From assembly GCA_016763235.1 (NCBI GenBank), contig JAESUE010000340.1, positions 1 through 14,709 on the forward strand: a stretch of 14,709 nucleotides of DNA, read 5' to 3'. The notes below the pieces were generated by a model. That model was not told the DNA's origin. It did no database searches and worked only from the letters and a program-made list of their open reading frames with translations. Numbering within the stretch: position 1 is the stretch's first letter; each line of letters begins with the position of its first letter. Of the stretch, positions 7,424 through 14,124 are shown in pieces. Made by a program: the position numbers and the translations under genes. The stretch is from Pseudomonadales bacterium (lineage in GTDB: Bacteria; Pseudomonadota; Gammaproteobacteria; Pseudomonadales; UBA3067).

Positions 7424-8648
7424 TTATTTGGCAGTAAGAGAAAATATATCCTGAGACCAGTTTATTGCAGCCCGCTGGCTTTCTTCAAATATTTTATCAT
7501 CAATACCAAGTTTTGTTTTTAATTTCTTCCAAGGAATATTATCCCACTCGCCTCTGTCATGCATTAGCACCATATTTAGGATGTTTCCGGGTAGCCCCTT
7601 TTTAGATATAATCGCAGTATTAACCACTTCAGAGAGAGGAAGTTGCTTTAGAATTTCTGATATGGGCTTGTCCATAAATGCATCTAACATGGAAAATAAG
7701 CCTACAGTAAAGTACATTTGTGGCTCTTTTAATTTGCCTCTAACTGCTACCTCTTCACACATTTTTGCTCTAAAGAGAGCGCCTAACAAAAGGGCGTCGG
7801 GCTTACTTGCTAGCTTGGTCAGGGAGATAATGCTGGCCCAGCGTTTTATTTGGTCTAGGCCGAGTAAACTGATCGCCTTGCGTATTGACGTGACCTCCTG
7901 TTGCACGCGTAACGAAGGAGAGTTAATCAGTCGGAGAACTTTGTAACTGAGCACTGGATCCTGCTCAACGAGAGACTCTACTTCATTGATAGTGATATTT
8001 GGGTTCTGTAAGGAGGCGAGTATTCTCAATATGGTTAGCTGGCTACTTTGTAGCGCTTTCCCTTGTATGTTCTCTGGTTTGCACAAGAAAAACCCTTGGA
8101 AATAATGAAAGCCCATTTCCACGCACTGTTGATACATGGCGTAATCTTCAACCTTCTCGGCTAAGAGTTTTAAGGGATACTCCTTGAGCGTCTCTACCGT
8201 TTGGATGAGGCATTGTTCGCTAGTATTGAGAACATCCATTTTTACAATGTCTGCAATTTTAAGCAGAGGTTCTGTTTCTTCGGTTAAGACAAAGTCATCG
8301 AGAGCAATAGTGAAGCCCTGTTTGGAAAGATTCTGAACGTCAGCGATCGATTTCCTCATCGACTTTAATGTCTTCGAGTATCTCGACCACTACTTTATCA
8401 GTAGGAAGCGGCGGGGTGTCTTTAAGCCAGTTTCTCGTAAAGTTTATAAATGCGGGTTTGTTATCTAGTACGGAATCAAAATCAGTATCAGTAAATGCAT
8501 TGATAATAACTTGGGAGGTTGCCGCGTCGCCATCTATCTTATTGTTAAAAACATCCTCAATGGGTCGAAACAAAAGTTCGTAGCCGTGAAGTTTTAGTTT
8601 TGCGTCATAAATAGGTTGTCTTGCAAATAACGTTGAATTAGTGGGCAT
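7424..8648 (-). pseudogene. EAL-like/HDOD signalling protein (YuxH type), split by a frameshift
   Basis: Two overlapping frames make one protein. The first (8648 to 8340) begins MPTNSTLFARQPIYDAKLKL then HGYELLFRP, the N-terminal half of a degenerate EAL domain, and stops soon after VVVEILEDIKVDEEI. The second continues with ADVQNLSKQGFTIALDDFVL, LAEKVEDYAMYQQCVEMGF and FQGFFLCKP (rest of the EAL-like domain), then an HDOD domain (VEQDPVLSYKVLRLINSPSL, SIRKAISLLGLDQIKRWASI). The joined length would be about 406 residues, normal for the family, which links c-di-GMP-type signalling folds to regulation, usually without phosphodiesterase activity. The break coincides with ATCGATCG at 8344-8351; removing one ATCG restores the frame. 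It may be a true mutation, a reversible slip or a sequencing error. The start at 8648 has only a distant GAAGG before it. A TTAC/ACTT microsatellite lies about 180 bases upstream. Confidence 0.8.
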
Positions 8649-8798
8649 ATAAAAAGCTGCCTTCTCGCATATAGTAATTTGGGAATAGGATGCATCATAT
8701 TTTATAGCTGTGTAAGGGCTAAACGCATGGTCAACGATGAAGAGTTGTTAATCAATTTTAGACGAGAAATGAGGGGAGAGGGGGTGGTTTAGAAGAGA

Positions 8799-8825
8799 AA
8801 GGTCGAGCAGTGCGTATTCGACCTT
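8799..8825. other. Hairpin next to the microsatellite
   Basis: AAGGTCGA at 8799-8806 pairs perfectly with TCGACCTT at 8818-8825 around an 11-base loop. The bases AGAGAAAGGTCGA recur at the fklB terminator, suggesting a shared origin. Neither side is followed by a clean T run. Confidence 0.4.
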
Positions 8826-8826
8826 G

Positions 8827-8868
8827 GCTTACTTACTTACTTACTTACTTACTTGCTTGCTCTTGCTT
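8827..8868. repeat. Tetranucleotide microsatellite (ACTT)6 with GCTT flanks
   Basis: GCTT, six perfect ACTT units (8831-8854), then GCTT, GCTC and TTGCTT. It lies 179 bases before the EAL/HDOD start on the opposite strand, in non-coding sequence. Confidence 0.9.
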
Positions 8869-8902
8869 GAAAGTCGCATTTGAGAACGTGACATTAGTTC
8901 TT

Positions 8903-9168
8903 AGGATATAAGTAGTTGGTCAATTGCTTATATCCTCATCAGAGTACCAGTATACCGAGCGCAATAATGCGCGCTGGGGCATCGTTAAAAAGGTATAGAG
9001 GATAGCCGCTAAAACTAGCTATATCGAGTTCGTTTTAACGACAGCGCCCCTATGGCCGATTATGGAGGCCTGCTTCCTGGGGGTGACAACTATTCCGACA
9101 CAGGGGGGTAGCCCCCCTTAAAGCTTAAAAATAGAGGGTGTAAAAATTGGCCAGAATATTTTCTGGCC
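8903..9168. ncRNA. Hairpin cluster, candidate structured RNA or repeat-derived element
   Basis: Five inverted repeats in 266 bases: AGGATATAAG/CTTATATCCT (8903-8936, 10 perfect pairs); GCGCA-ATAA-TGCGC (8959-8972); a long stem GGGGC and TCGTTAAAA (8976-8990) with TTTTAACGA and GCCCC (9033-9050), enclosing ATAGC/GCTAT (9002-9022); AGGGGG/CCCCCT (around 9101-9118); and GGCCAGAA-TATT-TTCTGGCC (9149-9168). I recognise no known RNA class and cannot tell whether it is transcribed, or on which strand. It may equally be a pile of repetitive elements. Confidence 0.35.
9149..9168 (-). terminator. Candidate intrinsic terminator reading leftwards
   Basis: An 8-base perfect stem GGCCAGAA/TTCTGGCC with a 4-base loop. 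On the minus strand it is followed by AATTTTTAC, whereas on the plus strand it is followed by TCTATGG, so only the minus direction looks like a terminator. No minus-strand gene lies upstream of it. Confidence 0.4.
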
Positions 9169-9200
9169 TCTATGGATTAATAGAAAAGATGTAATTAGTC

Positions 9201-9237
9201 AGCGAACTCTGTAACTGTTCAAATTTGAGCGTGAGCT
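9201..9237 (+). repeat. Dispersed intergenic repeat, copy with an 11-base deletion
   Basis: AGCGAACTCTGTAACTGTTC joins directly to AAATTTGAGCGTGAGCT. Compared with the two full copies, 11 bases are missing exactly between the two GTTCA direct repeats that flank them. The rest matches except for one base. Confidence 0.85.
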
Positions 9238-9258
9238 GAGTCCTTACAAAAAGATCAG

Positions 9259-9313
9259 TGTTACTAAAAAGGTAACTGCTGAGTGTGGGCTATATTGAGC
9301 TCCTTTTATAACA
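9259..9313 (+). other. Hairpin adjoining the repeat, similar to 8976-9050
   Basis: TGTTA and AAAAGG (9259-9272) pair with CCTTTT and TAACA (9302-9313), followed by TCAGCGCCC. The 8976-9050 hairpin has the same plan, GTTAAAA pairing with TTTTAAC, an internal GCTATAT-GAG motif and a CAGCGCCC tail. Confidence 0.45.
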
Positions 9314-9417
9314 TCAGCGCCCTTTCTTATTTTAAAAATGCAATAATTAGTCTACCTTTATGTTTAGATTTTCTAACAAGAGAGCGTTTGGGCGGTTATA
9401 ACTAGTCTTATATTCCA

Positions 9418-9448
9418 TTAAGTTCTATAAGTATGTATCCTATATAAT
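9418..9448 (+). promoter_or_regulatory. Candidate cysB promoter
   Basis: A consensus TATAAT at 9443-9448 lies 33 bases before the cysB ATG. The -35 region is weak (TTAAGT around 9418-9423, spacing 19), which would suit an activated or autoregulated promoter; in enterics CysB represses its own gene. Confidence 0.4.
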
Positions 9449-9480
9449 CCTAAGCCCATTAAAATCCACCAGGGGGAACG

Positions 9481-10452
9481 ATGAAACTTCAACAACTTCG
9501 TTATATATGGGAGGTTTCTAAGCATGATCTTAACGTCTCAGTTACGGCACAAAGCCTCTATACTTCTCAGCCTGGAATCAGTAAACAAATACGTTTGCTC
9601 GAGGATGAGCTTGGTGTTGAGATTTTTTCCAGAAGCGGTAAGCACCTTACGCGAGTAACACCTGCCGGAGAGGATATTTTAAAGATAGCGGGTGAAATTC
9701 TCAGTAAAGTGGAAAGTGTTAAACAAGTGGCACTGGAGTTTAGCGATGAAGAGAAAGGCAGCCTTTCCTTAGCGACCACCCATACGCAAGCCCGGTATGC
9801 ACTGCCTCCTATTATTGAAAAGTTTATTCATAACTATCCTGACGTCTCCTTGCACATGCACCAAGGTACACCGATTCAGATATCAGAGATGGCTGCCGAT
9901 GGTACCGTCGACTTTGCGATAGCTACCGAAGCATTGGAGCTGTTTAGTGATTTGATTATGATGCCTTGTTATAAATGGAATCGATGTGTTGTTGTTCCAG
10001 AAGGCCATCCTTTGACAAAAGTCTCTGAGTTAACGTTGGAAGAAGTAGCCCGTTATCCCATTGTGACCTATGTTTTTGGTTTTACCGGTCGCTCTAAGCT
10101 GGATGATGCGTTTTTATCAAAAGGGCTCTCGCCGAAAGTTGTTTTTACTGCCGCTGATGCCGATGTCATAAAAACCTACGTGCGTTTAGGCTTAGGTGTG
10201 GGAATTGTTGCTAAAATGGCTTGCAATGAAATAGCAGACGGCTTGGTCACTCTGGATGCGAGTCATCTCTTTGAACCAAGCGTGACCAAAATTGGTTTCC
10301 GCAAAGGCACTTTTATTCGGGGGTATATGTATGAGTTTATCGAAACCTTTGCCCCTCATTTAACGAGAGATGTAATCGAAGAGGCCATTAGCCGGGGAAC
10401 AAGGGAAGAGGTCGATGAGCTTTTTAATCATATTGAGCTGCCCTGTCACTAA
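9481..10452 (+). CDS. cysB: LysR-type regulator CysB
   Basis: A 323-residue protein, matching the 324 residues of enteric CysB. Residues 1-60 form the winged helix-turn-helix (MKLQQLRYIWEV, SVTAQSLYTSQPGISKQIRL), followed by a linker helix and a two-lobed effector domain (about 90-300). Thr100, Thr102 and Gln103 in ATTHTQARYALP occupy the positions that bind sulfate in the Klebsiella CysB structure. VFGFTGRSKLDDAF and RLGLGVGIVAKMA are also family hallmarks. CysB activates sulfate transport and cysteine synthesis genes when N-acetylserine is present and sulfur is scarce. AGGGGGAACG immediately before the ATG is a strong ribosome-binding site. It is transcribed alone; no cys biosynthetic gene lies in the window. 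Confidence 0.94.
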   Translation: MKLQQLRYIWEVSKHDLNVSVTAQSLYTSQPGISKQIRLLEDELGVEIFSRSGKHLTRVTPAGEDILKIAGEILSKVESVKQVALEFSDEEKGSLSLATTHTQARYALPPIIEKFIHNYPDVSLHMHQGTPIQISEMAADGTVDFAIATEALELFSDLIMMPCYKWNRCVVVPEGHPLTKVSELTLEEVARYPIVTYVFGFTGRSKLDDAFLSKGLSPKVVFTAADADVIKTYVRLGLGVGIVAKMACNEIADGLVTLDASHLFEPSVTKIGFRKGTFIRGYMYEFIETFAPHLTRDVIEEAISRGTREEVDELFNHIELPCH

Positions 10453-10481
10453 TTAAACGCAGAGCATCAGAAATAGAAGGC

Positions 10482-10515
10482 GATCAGTTTTGAGGTTTTT
10501 TCCTGAAAACTGGTC
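10482..10515 (+). terminator. Candidate hairpin terminator after cysB
   Basis: GATCAGTTTTGAGG pairs with CCTGAAAACTGGTC over 14 positions (one G-U, one mismatch) around a T6 loop, 30 bases after the cysB stop. There is no T run after the stem, so it may be a transcript-end stabiliser instead. Confidence 0.45.
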
Positions 10516-10653
10516 TAAATCTCCAGTCAAAATCATGATAAACCCCTCTTCTGCTGTAATTCTAATCAAGGCAGCGCTCTCTTTCGAACTTAATTATACG
10601 GTTCTGCTTACCTCTACTCGGTGCAAAGATAGAACAGTGAGCGAATATAAAAA

Positions 10654-11157
10654 ATGAATACGTCAAATATTTACATTGGCCTATGTAACCCGAAAACACC
10701 AACTAATGTTGGCTCAGTGATGCGCGCAGCGGGTTGTTATTCTGCTGATGCTGTTTTTTATACTGGGCGACGTTATAACATAGCGGCAGGTTTTCATACC
10801 GATACACATAATTCAAGTTTGACGATTCCTTTGGTGTCTGTTGATTCTCTATTGAATGAAATTCCAGAAAATACGCAAGTGGTGTGCGTGGAGCTTGTGG
10901 AGGGAGCCACGTCTTTGCCTGAATTTAAACACCCTGATAAAGCGTTTTATATCTTTGGCCCAGAAGATGGAAGTGTTCCGAAAAATTTGGTCGATAGGGC
11001 TGACGCGGTGGTTTACATCCCAACAAAAGGTTCTTTGAATTTAGCCCAAACGGTAAATGTAGTGCTTTATGATAGGCTGGCAAAGTCTGATTCCTCTCAA
11101 ATGGGTGATGAATTGATTCGAGAGGCCCGCGATAGGAATAATAGATTAAAGATTTAA
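10654..11157 (+). CDS. SpoU/TrmH-family (SPOUT) RNA methyltransferase
   Basis: A 167-residue single-domain SPOUT protein without an N-terminal RNA-binding extension. Motif 1 is NPKTPTNVGSVMRAAGCYSA (residues about 12-31, with the N-GS-R pattern), motif 2 is IFGPEDGSVP at 100-109, and motif 3 is IPTKGSLNLAQTVNVVLYDR at about 122-141. Together they form the knotted S-adenosylmethionine site. Such enzymes methylate a ribose 2'-OH in tRNA or rRNA. The family member looks distinct from TrmL and TrmH, which have different flanking sequence, so the target nucleotide is not assigned. There is a weak purine-rich region before the ATG. It is convergent with the coiled-coil gene, and a split copy of the dispersed repeat fills the gap. 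Confidence 0.88.
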   Translation: MNTSNIYIGLCNPKTPTNVGSVMRAAGCYSADAVFYTGRRYNIAAGFHTDTHNSSLTIPLVSVDSLLNEIPENTQVVCVELVEGATSLPEFKHPDKAFYIFGPEDGSVPKNLVDRADAVVYIPTKGSLNLAQTVNVVLYDRLAKSDSSQMGDELIREARDRNNRLKI

Positions 11158-11185
11158 AAACAAGAATAAATTTGTGTGACGATTC

Positions 11186-11282
11186 AGCTCACGCTCAAAT
11201 TCGCGCATAACTGTGTTAAGAGATGGTTATAAGCCACATTTTTCACCTTGTTCTGCTCAAGTTTTAACGCAATCTGAACAGT
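11186..11282 (-). repeat. Dispersed intergenic repeat, copy split by about 60 bases
   Basis: AGCTCACGCTCAAAT at 11186-11200 matches one end of the repeat exactly. GCTCAAGTTTTAACGCAATC plus TGAACAGT at 11255-11282 matches the rest at 26 of 28 positions. About 62 extra bases lie between, with a GCTCAA motif at both junctions. Inside the insert, TGGTT-ATA-AGCCA followed by CATTTTT (11224-11243) is a weak possible terminator for the methyltransferase gene. Confidence 0.7.
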
Positions 11283-11342
11283 CAAATTTGTTTTCTAGGC
11301 GCTATTATGTCGAGTAAAAGTCCGCAGACATTAAACTCAGTT

Positions 11343-12524
11343 TTATGCGTCTTTTCTTAGTGTATTATTTTCATCTTGTAGCATTTGAATAGACAACAGC
11401 ATGTCACGGCTCTCTATTGTAAATCGACCCACTAACTCCTCAAGATCTTTTACTTTTTCAGTATTATCGCTATTTTCACCTGCCGATTCATCTTCTTCGA
11501 TATTCTTCATTAAGGTTTTGACAGTTTCTTGCGCGGCGCTCAGCTCTGATTCAAGAAACTGCGTGCACATTTCAGATTCCGCAAGAACCTTTTTTAGTTG
11601 ACTGAATGACTCTTCGTTCTTCTCAAACTGCAATTTAAGTTCGATTACAAAGTTATGGTATTTGTCCAATTGCTCAAGAGGCAATGTATTCTGCTCTCTT
11701 AATTCTGAGACAAAGTTTTCAAGCAGGGAAATACTCTGCTTTTGCATGCTGGGTATTGCGGATAAGGCATTTTTTTCTTCAGTGTGTGCTCCTAATGTTG
11801 GAGATATTTTTTCAGCAACTAATTGGGAAATTCCTTTGAAGCAATCTTCGTAAGATTGGGGGATTTTCTTTTTATCATTTGCTTCTGTCAGCAAGCTTAT
11901 TTCTTCCGTAAGGGGTAATAAATTTTTAACATGGTTGTTAGGCAAGTGCTCTCTGATTAATCCTTGTAGTGAGAAAAACGATTCTTGAAAGATCAGTAGA
12001 TCATGGTTTTTCAACTCAAGTTCGTCCATGGATTTTTTTGTTTTTTCTGAAATGAGGGTGGACGCCAAGTTCAACAGTAGAGGGGTGAGGAATGCCCAAA
12101 ACGGTTCAGGATCCTTGCGGTGTTCAAGCGCCCCAAGCTCAGCTTTTAAATAATCTTGCCGAGTTAAAATGGCCAACAATTTTTCATCGGCATCAACATC
12201 TGCATCGCCTAGCTGGTCGGGTATTTTATTACCGCTAAGAGAGAGGTATGTTTTTTCGTTTGAATCTAACTCTTCTTTTATAAAAGTCTCTAGCCTCCAC
12301 GCGTCATTTCCATGCGCACCGGATACTTGTTTATCACTTTCTAGGGGCTTGTTGGCCGGCAGAGAATCTGAATTATCCTCGTGGGCTTCATTGGAAGCTG
12401 TATTCTGTATTTTATAATTAAGATAAAAGACGTAAATTGTTAAGCCTGTAATGAGTAAGCCCAATACGATAAAGAGCTGGGTTAATATTAAGGCAGATAC
12501 TTTTGATTCCACCATTCGTGGCAT
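11343..12524 (-). CDS. Membrane-anchored coiled-coil protein, function unknown
   Basis: A 393-residue protein that I do not recognise. One N-terminal membrane helix (about residues 10-35, LILTQLFIVLGLLITGLTIY) leads into a polar, acidic, probably disordered stretch (about 40-85). The rest is helical and rich in Glu, Leu, Lys and Ser, with clear coiled-coil character near 170-200 and again from about 270 to 390. It contains few aromatic residues and two Cys (one near 240, one near 330), and no catalytic motif is evident. Most likely the N-terminus is in the membrane and the long helix projects into the cytoplasm, as in scaffold or filament-like proteins; this is inference. A second in-frame ATG (MVESKV, 12515) is an equally good start, with GGA at 9 bases. 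It is transcribed away from the nitroreductase gene and ends towards the methyltransferase gene. Confidence 0.75.
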   Translation of the reverse strand: MPRMVESKVSALILTQLFIVLGLLITGLTIYVFYLNYKIQNTASNEAHEDNSDSLPANKPLESDKQVSGAHGNDAWRLETFIKEELDSNEKTYLSLSGNKIPDQLGDADVDADEKLLAILTRQDYLKAELGALEHRKDPEPFWAFLTPLLLNLASTLISEKTKKSMDELELKNHDLLIFQESFFSLQGLIREHLPNNHVKNLLPLTEEISLLTEANDKKKIPQSYEDCFKGISQLVAEKISPTLGAHTEEKNALSAIPSMQKQSISLLENFVSELREQNTLPLEQLDKYHNFVIELKLQFEKNEESFSQLKKVLAESEMCTQFLESELSAAQETVKTLMKNIEEDESAGENSDNTEKVKDLEELVGRFTIESRDMLLSIQMLQDENNTLRKDA

Positions 12525-12625
12525 TCCATCGTTATGTGCATATTAAACAAGGTCGCAATATAATTGACCAGGCTATAAAACAAGAGTGGTTATATATGTT
12601 TAGCTCAATATCAGAGAATGGTCTA

Positions 12626-12639
12626 GGCAAGTACTTGCC
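12626..12639. promoter_or_regulatory. 14-base perfect palindrome between divergent genes
   Basis: GGCAAGTACTTGCC lies midway between the coiled-coil and nitroreductase starts, so it could be an operator. One such palindrome is expected by chance in a sequence this long, so the location is the only support. Confidence 0.25.
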
Positions 12640-12672
12640 AAGCAGTTGTAAAGGTAGGATTATCCCCCATTT

Positions 12673-12701
12673 TTGTGGAGATAGACTCGATTCTCTAATG
12701 T
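12673..12701 (+). promoter_or_regulatory. Candidate promoter for the nitroreductase gene
   Basis: TTGTGG at 12673-12678 and TAATGT at 12696-12701 are 17 bases apart, 46 bases before the ATG. The palindrome at 12626-12639 lies about 35 bases upstream of the -35 element. Confidence 0.3.
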
Positions 12702-12747
12702 CTCGTGTGCTCGGGTTGTTAACTTTTTAATAGGAATTTAGATAAAG

Positions 12748-13299
12748 ATGGAAGAAATAGAGGTTCGGCGTTCTACGCCAGTGTTAGTAGACCCAGCGCC
12801 CTGTGATGAAGATATCAACATGTTATTGAGAGCAGCCCAGCTAGCACCTGACCACGGGCGTTTGAAGCCATGGAAATATATTGTAGTAAGGGACGAAGCA
12901 CGGCATTCCTTGGGTAAGCTTTACCTTCAGGCAGCACTTGTAGAAAAACCAGAGCTGAGTGAGGAGCGTAAAGAACGCACGATAAAAATGCCATTGCGTG
13001 CACCGCTTATTATCATTGCCGTGGCACAGGTGATAGAAGGCCATAAGGTGCCGGTATTAGAGCAAGTGGTTGCAACGGGTGCGGCAGTACAGAATATGCT
13101 TCTTACCGCGCAGTCTTTAGGTTTTGGGGCAATGTGGCGGACAGGGGGAATGGCGTATAGCGATATTGTTAAGAAGGGCTTGGGTCTTCGCCCTGAAGAT
13201 GTGATCGTTGCATACTTATATATAGGCAGCGTAGGGCTTGAGCCCAAACCGCGGCCTGATATTGATTATCGTACTTGTTGTGTCGAGTGGGAAGGGTAA
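12748..13299 (+). CDS. YdjA-type nitroreductase family oxidoreductase
   Basis: A 183-residue protein, exactly the size of E. coli YdjA. The pattern VRRSTPVLVDPAP near the N-terminus gives the FMN-contacting Arg-Arg-Ser; AAQLAPDHGRLKPWKYIVVR, IKMPLRAPLIIIAVAQ then EGHKVPVLEQV, and SLGFGAMWRTGGMAYSDI follow in the family order. These small enzymes form dimers with two FMN and reduce nitroaromatics or quinones with NAD(P)H; the physiological substrate of this branch is unknown. The C-terminus (DIDYRTCCVEWEG) has two adjacent Cys residues that are not typical of the family. AGGA lies 12 bases before the ATG, rather far, so translation may be weak. It is transcribed towards the tRNA gene. Confidence 0.88.
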   Translation: MEEIEVRRSTPVLVDPAPCDEDINMLLRAAQLAPDHGRLKPWKYIVVRDEARHSLGKLYLQAALVEKPELSEERKERTIKMPLRAPLIIIAVAQVIEGHKVPVLEQVVATGAAVQNMLLTAQSLGFGAMWRTGGMAYSDIVKKGLGLRPEDVIVAYLYIGSVGLEPKPRPDIDYRTCCVEWEG

Positions 13300-13349
13300 A
13301 CTAAGCGGGGGCTGCCGAAAGGAAATTACGTGCTGTTTTGTGTTTGTAA

Positions 13350-13378
13350 TTGCATTGTGAGGGCTGCTGGGGTAATAT
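13350..13378 (+). promoter_or_regulatory. Promoter of tRNA-Ser
   Basis: TTGCAT at 13350-13355 and TAATAT at 13373-13378 with an ideal 17-base spacer, followed by a GC-rich discriminator (TCTGCGCCC), as expected for stringently controlled stable RNA genes. The tRNA begins 54 bases further on. Confidence 0.65.
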
Positions 13379-13432
13379 TCTGCGCCCTGACTGGTTGGGC
13401 TGCTGAAGTTAGCGGCTTGCCTGAATCAGGAT

Positions 13433-13520
<88 letters not shown>

Positions 13521-14124
13521 AAACTACTCATATAAAACAATGGGTTAACGTTTCTTGGTTTCGCTCTGTAAACCTTCATTTATATTGTTCAGATTTTCAA
13601 CCTACGCTTAATCCCTCTGTTTAGGTATCCAGCTCGAATAACGCCTAAAGAAAATATTCAAATTCGGATATTTCTGTTTTACTCGGCTATCGTGACTTTC
13701 GACCCTTTCTTATTAGTGCGCTCATTTTTTCCTCTGACTTTGTTTCTCCTTCTTATATAGAATGGTAATGCTGCACCTTGCCAGTAAAAAATTAGATACA
13801 GCTCTAACTTCACTATCTATAACGTACACAGTAACTATTTAGCGAACTCTGAGGTGAGTCGTTACGTCACACATAGATTTACTCGCCCTCGATGCAACTC
13901 TTTTTTAGATTTGTCTTATCCAAAGAACGCTATTGGTGTATCGGTCATACATATATCAGCCCTACAGTAATACCTTGTAGTAGATGATACGCCCCTCCTG
14001 TAACGCTCTTTTTGACGCCGGCTTTGCTTTTTAACGCGAGATTTACCATTCAAAAGCAATCTCTCCGGTTTCATTTTCTCGTCTACACTCAGATATAGAG
14101 TTAGAAGTTTAATAGAAGAGATAA
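13521..14124. other. 604-base gene-poor region between tRNA-Ser and mshI
   Basis: No credible gene. A minus-strand open frame (13916-14137) gives a very basic, low-quality protein that overlaps the mshI start and was not accepted. After the tRNA there is only a weak hairpin (GGTTT/AAACC near 13557-13574). TTGTTCAGATT at 13585-13595 and AGCGAACTCTG at 13841-13851 resemble parts of the dispersed repeat. CTACA/TGTAG (13961-13981) is a small hairpin. The region is AT-rich and should hold the mshI promoter, which I could not place. Confidence 0.6.
13841..13865 (+). repeat. Fragment of the dispersed intergenic repeat lacking its core
   Basis: AGCGAACTCTG (13841-13851) is identical to the left end of the copy at 9201-9211, and then runs straight into AGGTGAGTCGTTAC, which resembles the sequence following the repeat at 7011 and 9237. 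The middle of the repeat is absent. Confidence 0.45.

Larger units (their letters stand above)
8649..9480. other. 832-base gene-free region between divergent EAL/HDOD gene and cysB
   Basis: No convincing coding frame on either strand. From left to right it holds the upstream region of the EAL/HDOD gene, an 8-base-stem hairpin (8799-8825), a tetranucleotide microsatellite (8827-8868), a run of hairpins (8903-9168), a shortened copy of the dispersed repeat (9201-9237) with a further hairpin (9259-9313), and the AT-rich promoter region of cysB. Confidence 0.7.

Noticed and set aside
8827..8868. Microsatellite as a CRISPR-like array
   Set aside because: The unit is four bases with no spacers, and there are no cas genes.
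9052..9111. Short plus-strand frame of 19 codons (MADYGGLLPGGDNYSDTGG) in the hairpin cluster
   Set aside because: No ribosome-binding site; the start sits against the 3' arm of a hairpin, and a frame this short is expected by chance.
8903..9168. Hairpin cluster as a c-di-GMP or other known riboswitch
   Set aside because: The conserved core sequences of the GEMM type are absent, and the adjacent plus-strand gene cysB is not a usual target.
12503..12730. Plus-strand open frame of 75 codons between the coiled-coil and nitroreductase genes
   Set aside because: It starts inside the minus-strand gene, has no ribosome-binding site or family resemblance, and covers the divergent promoter region.
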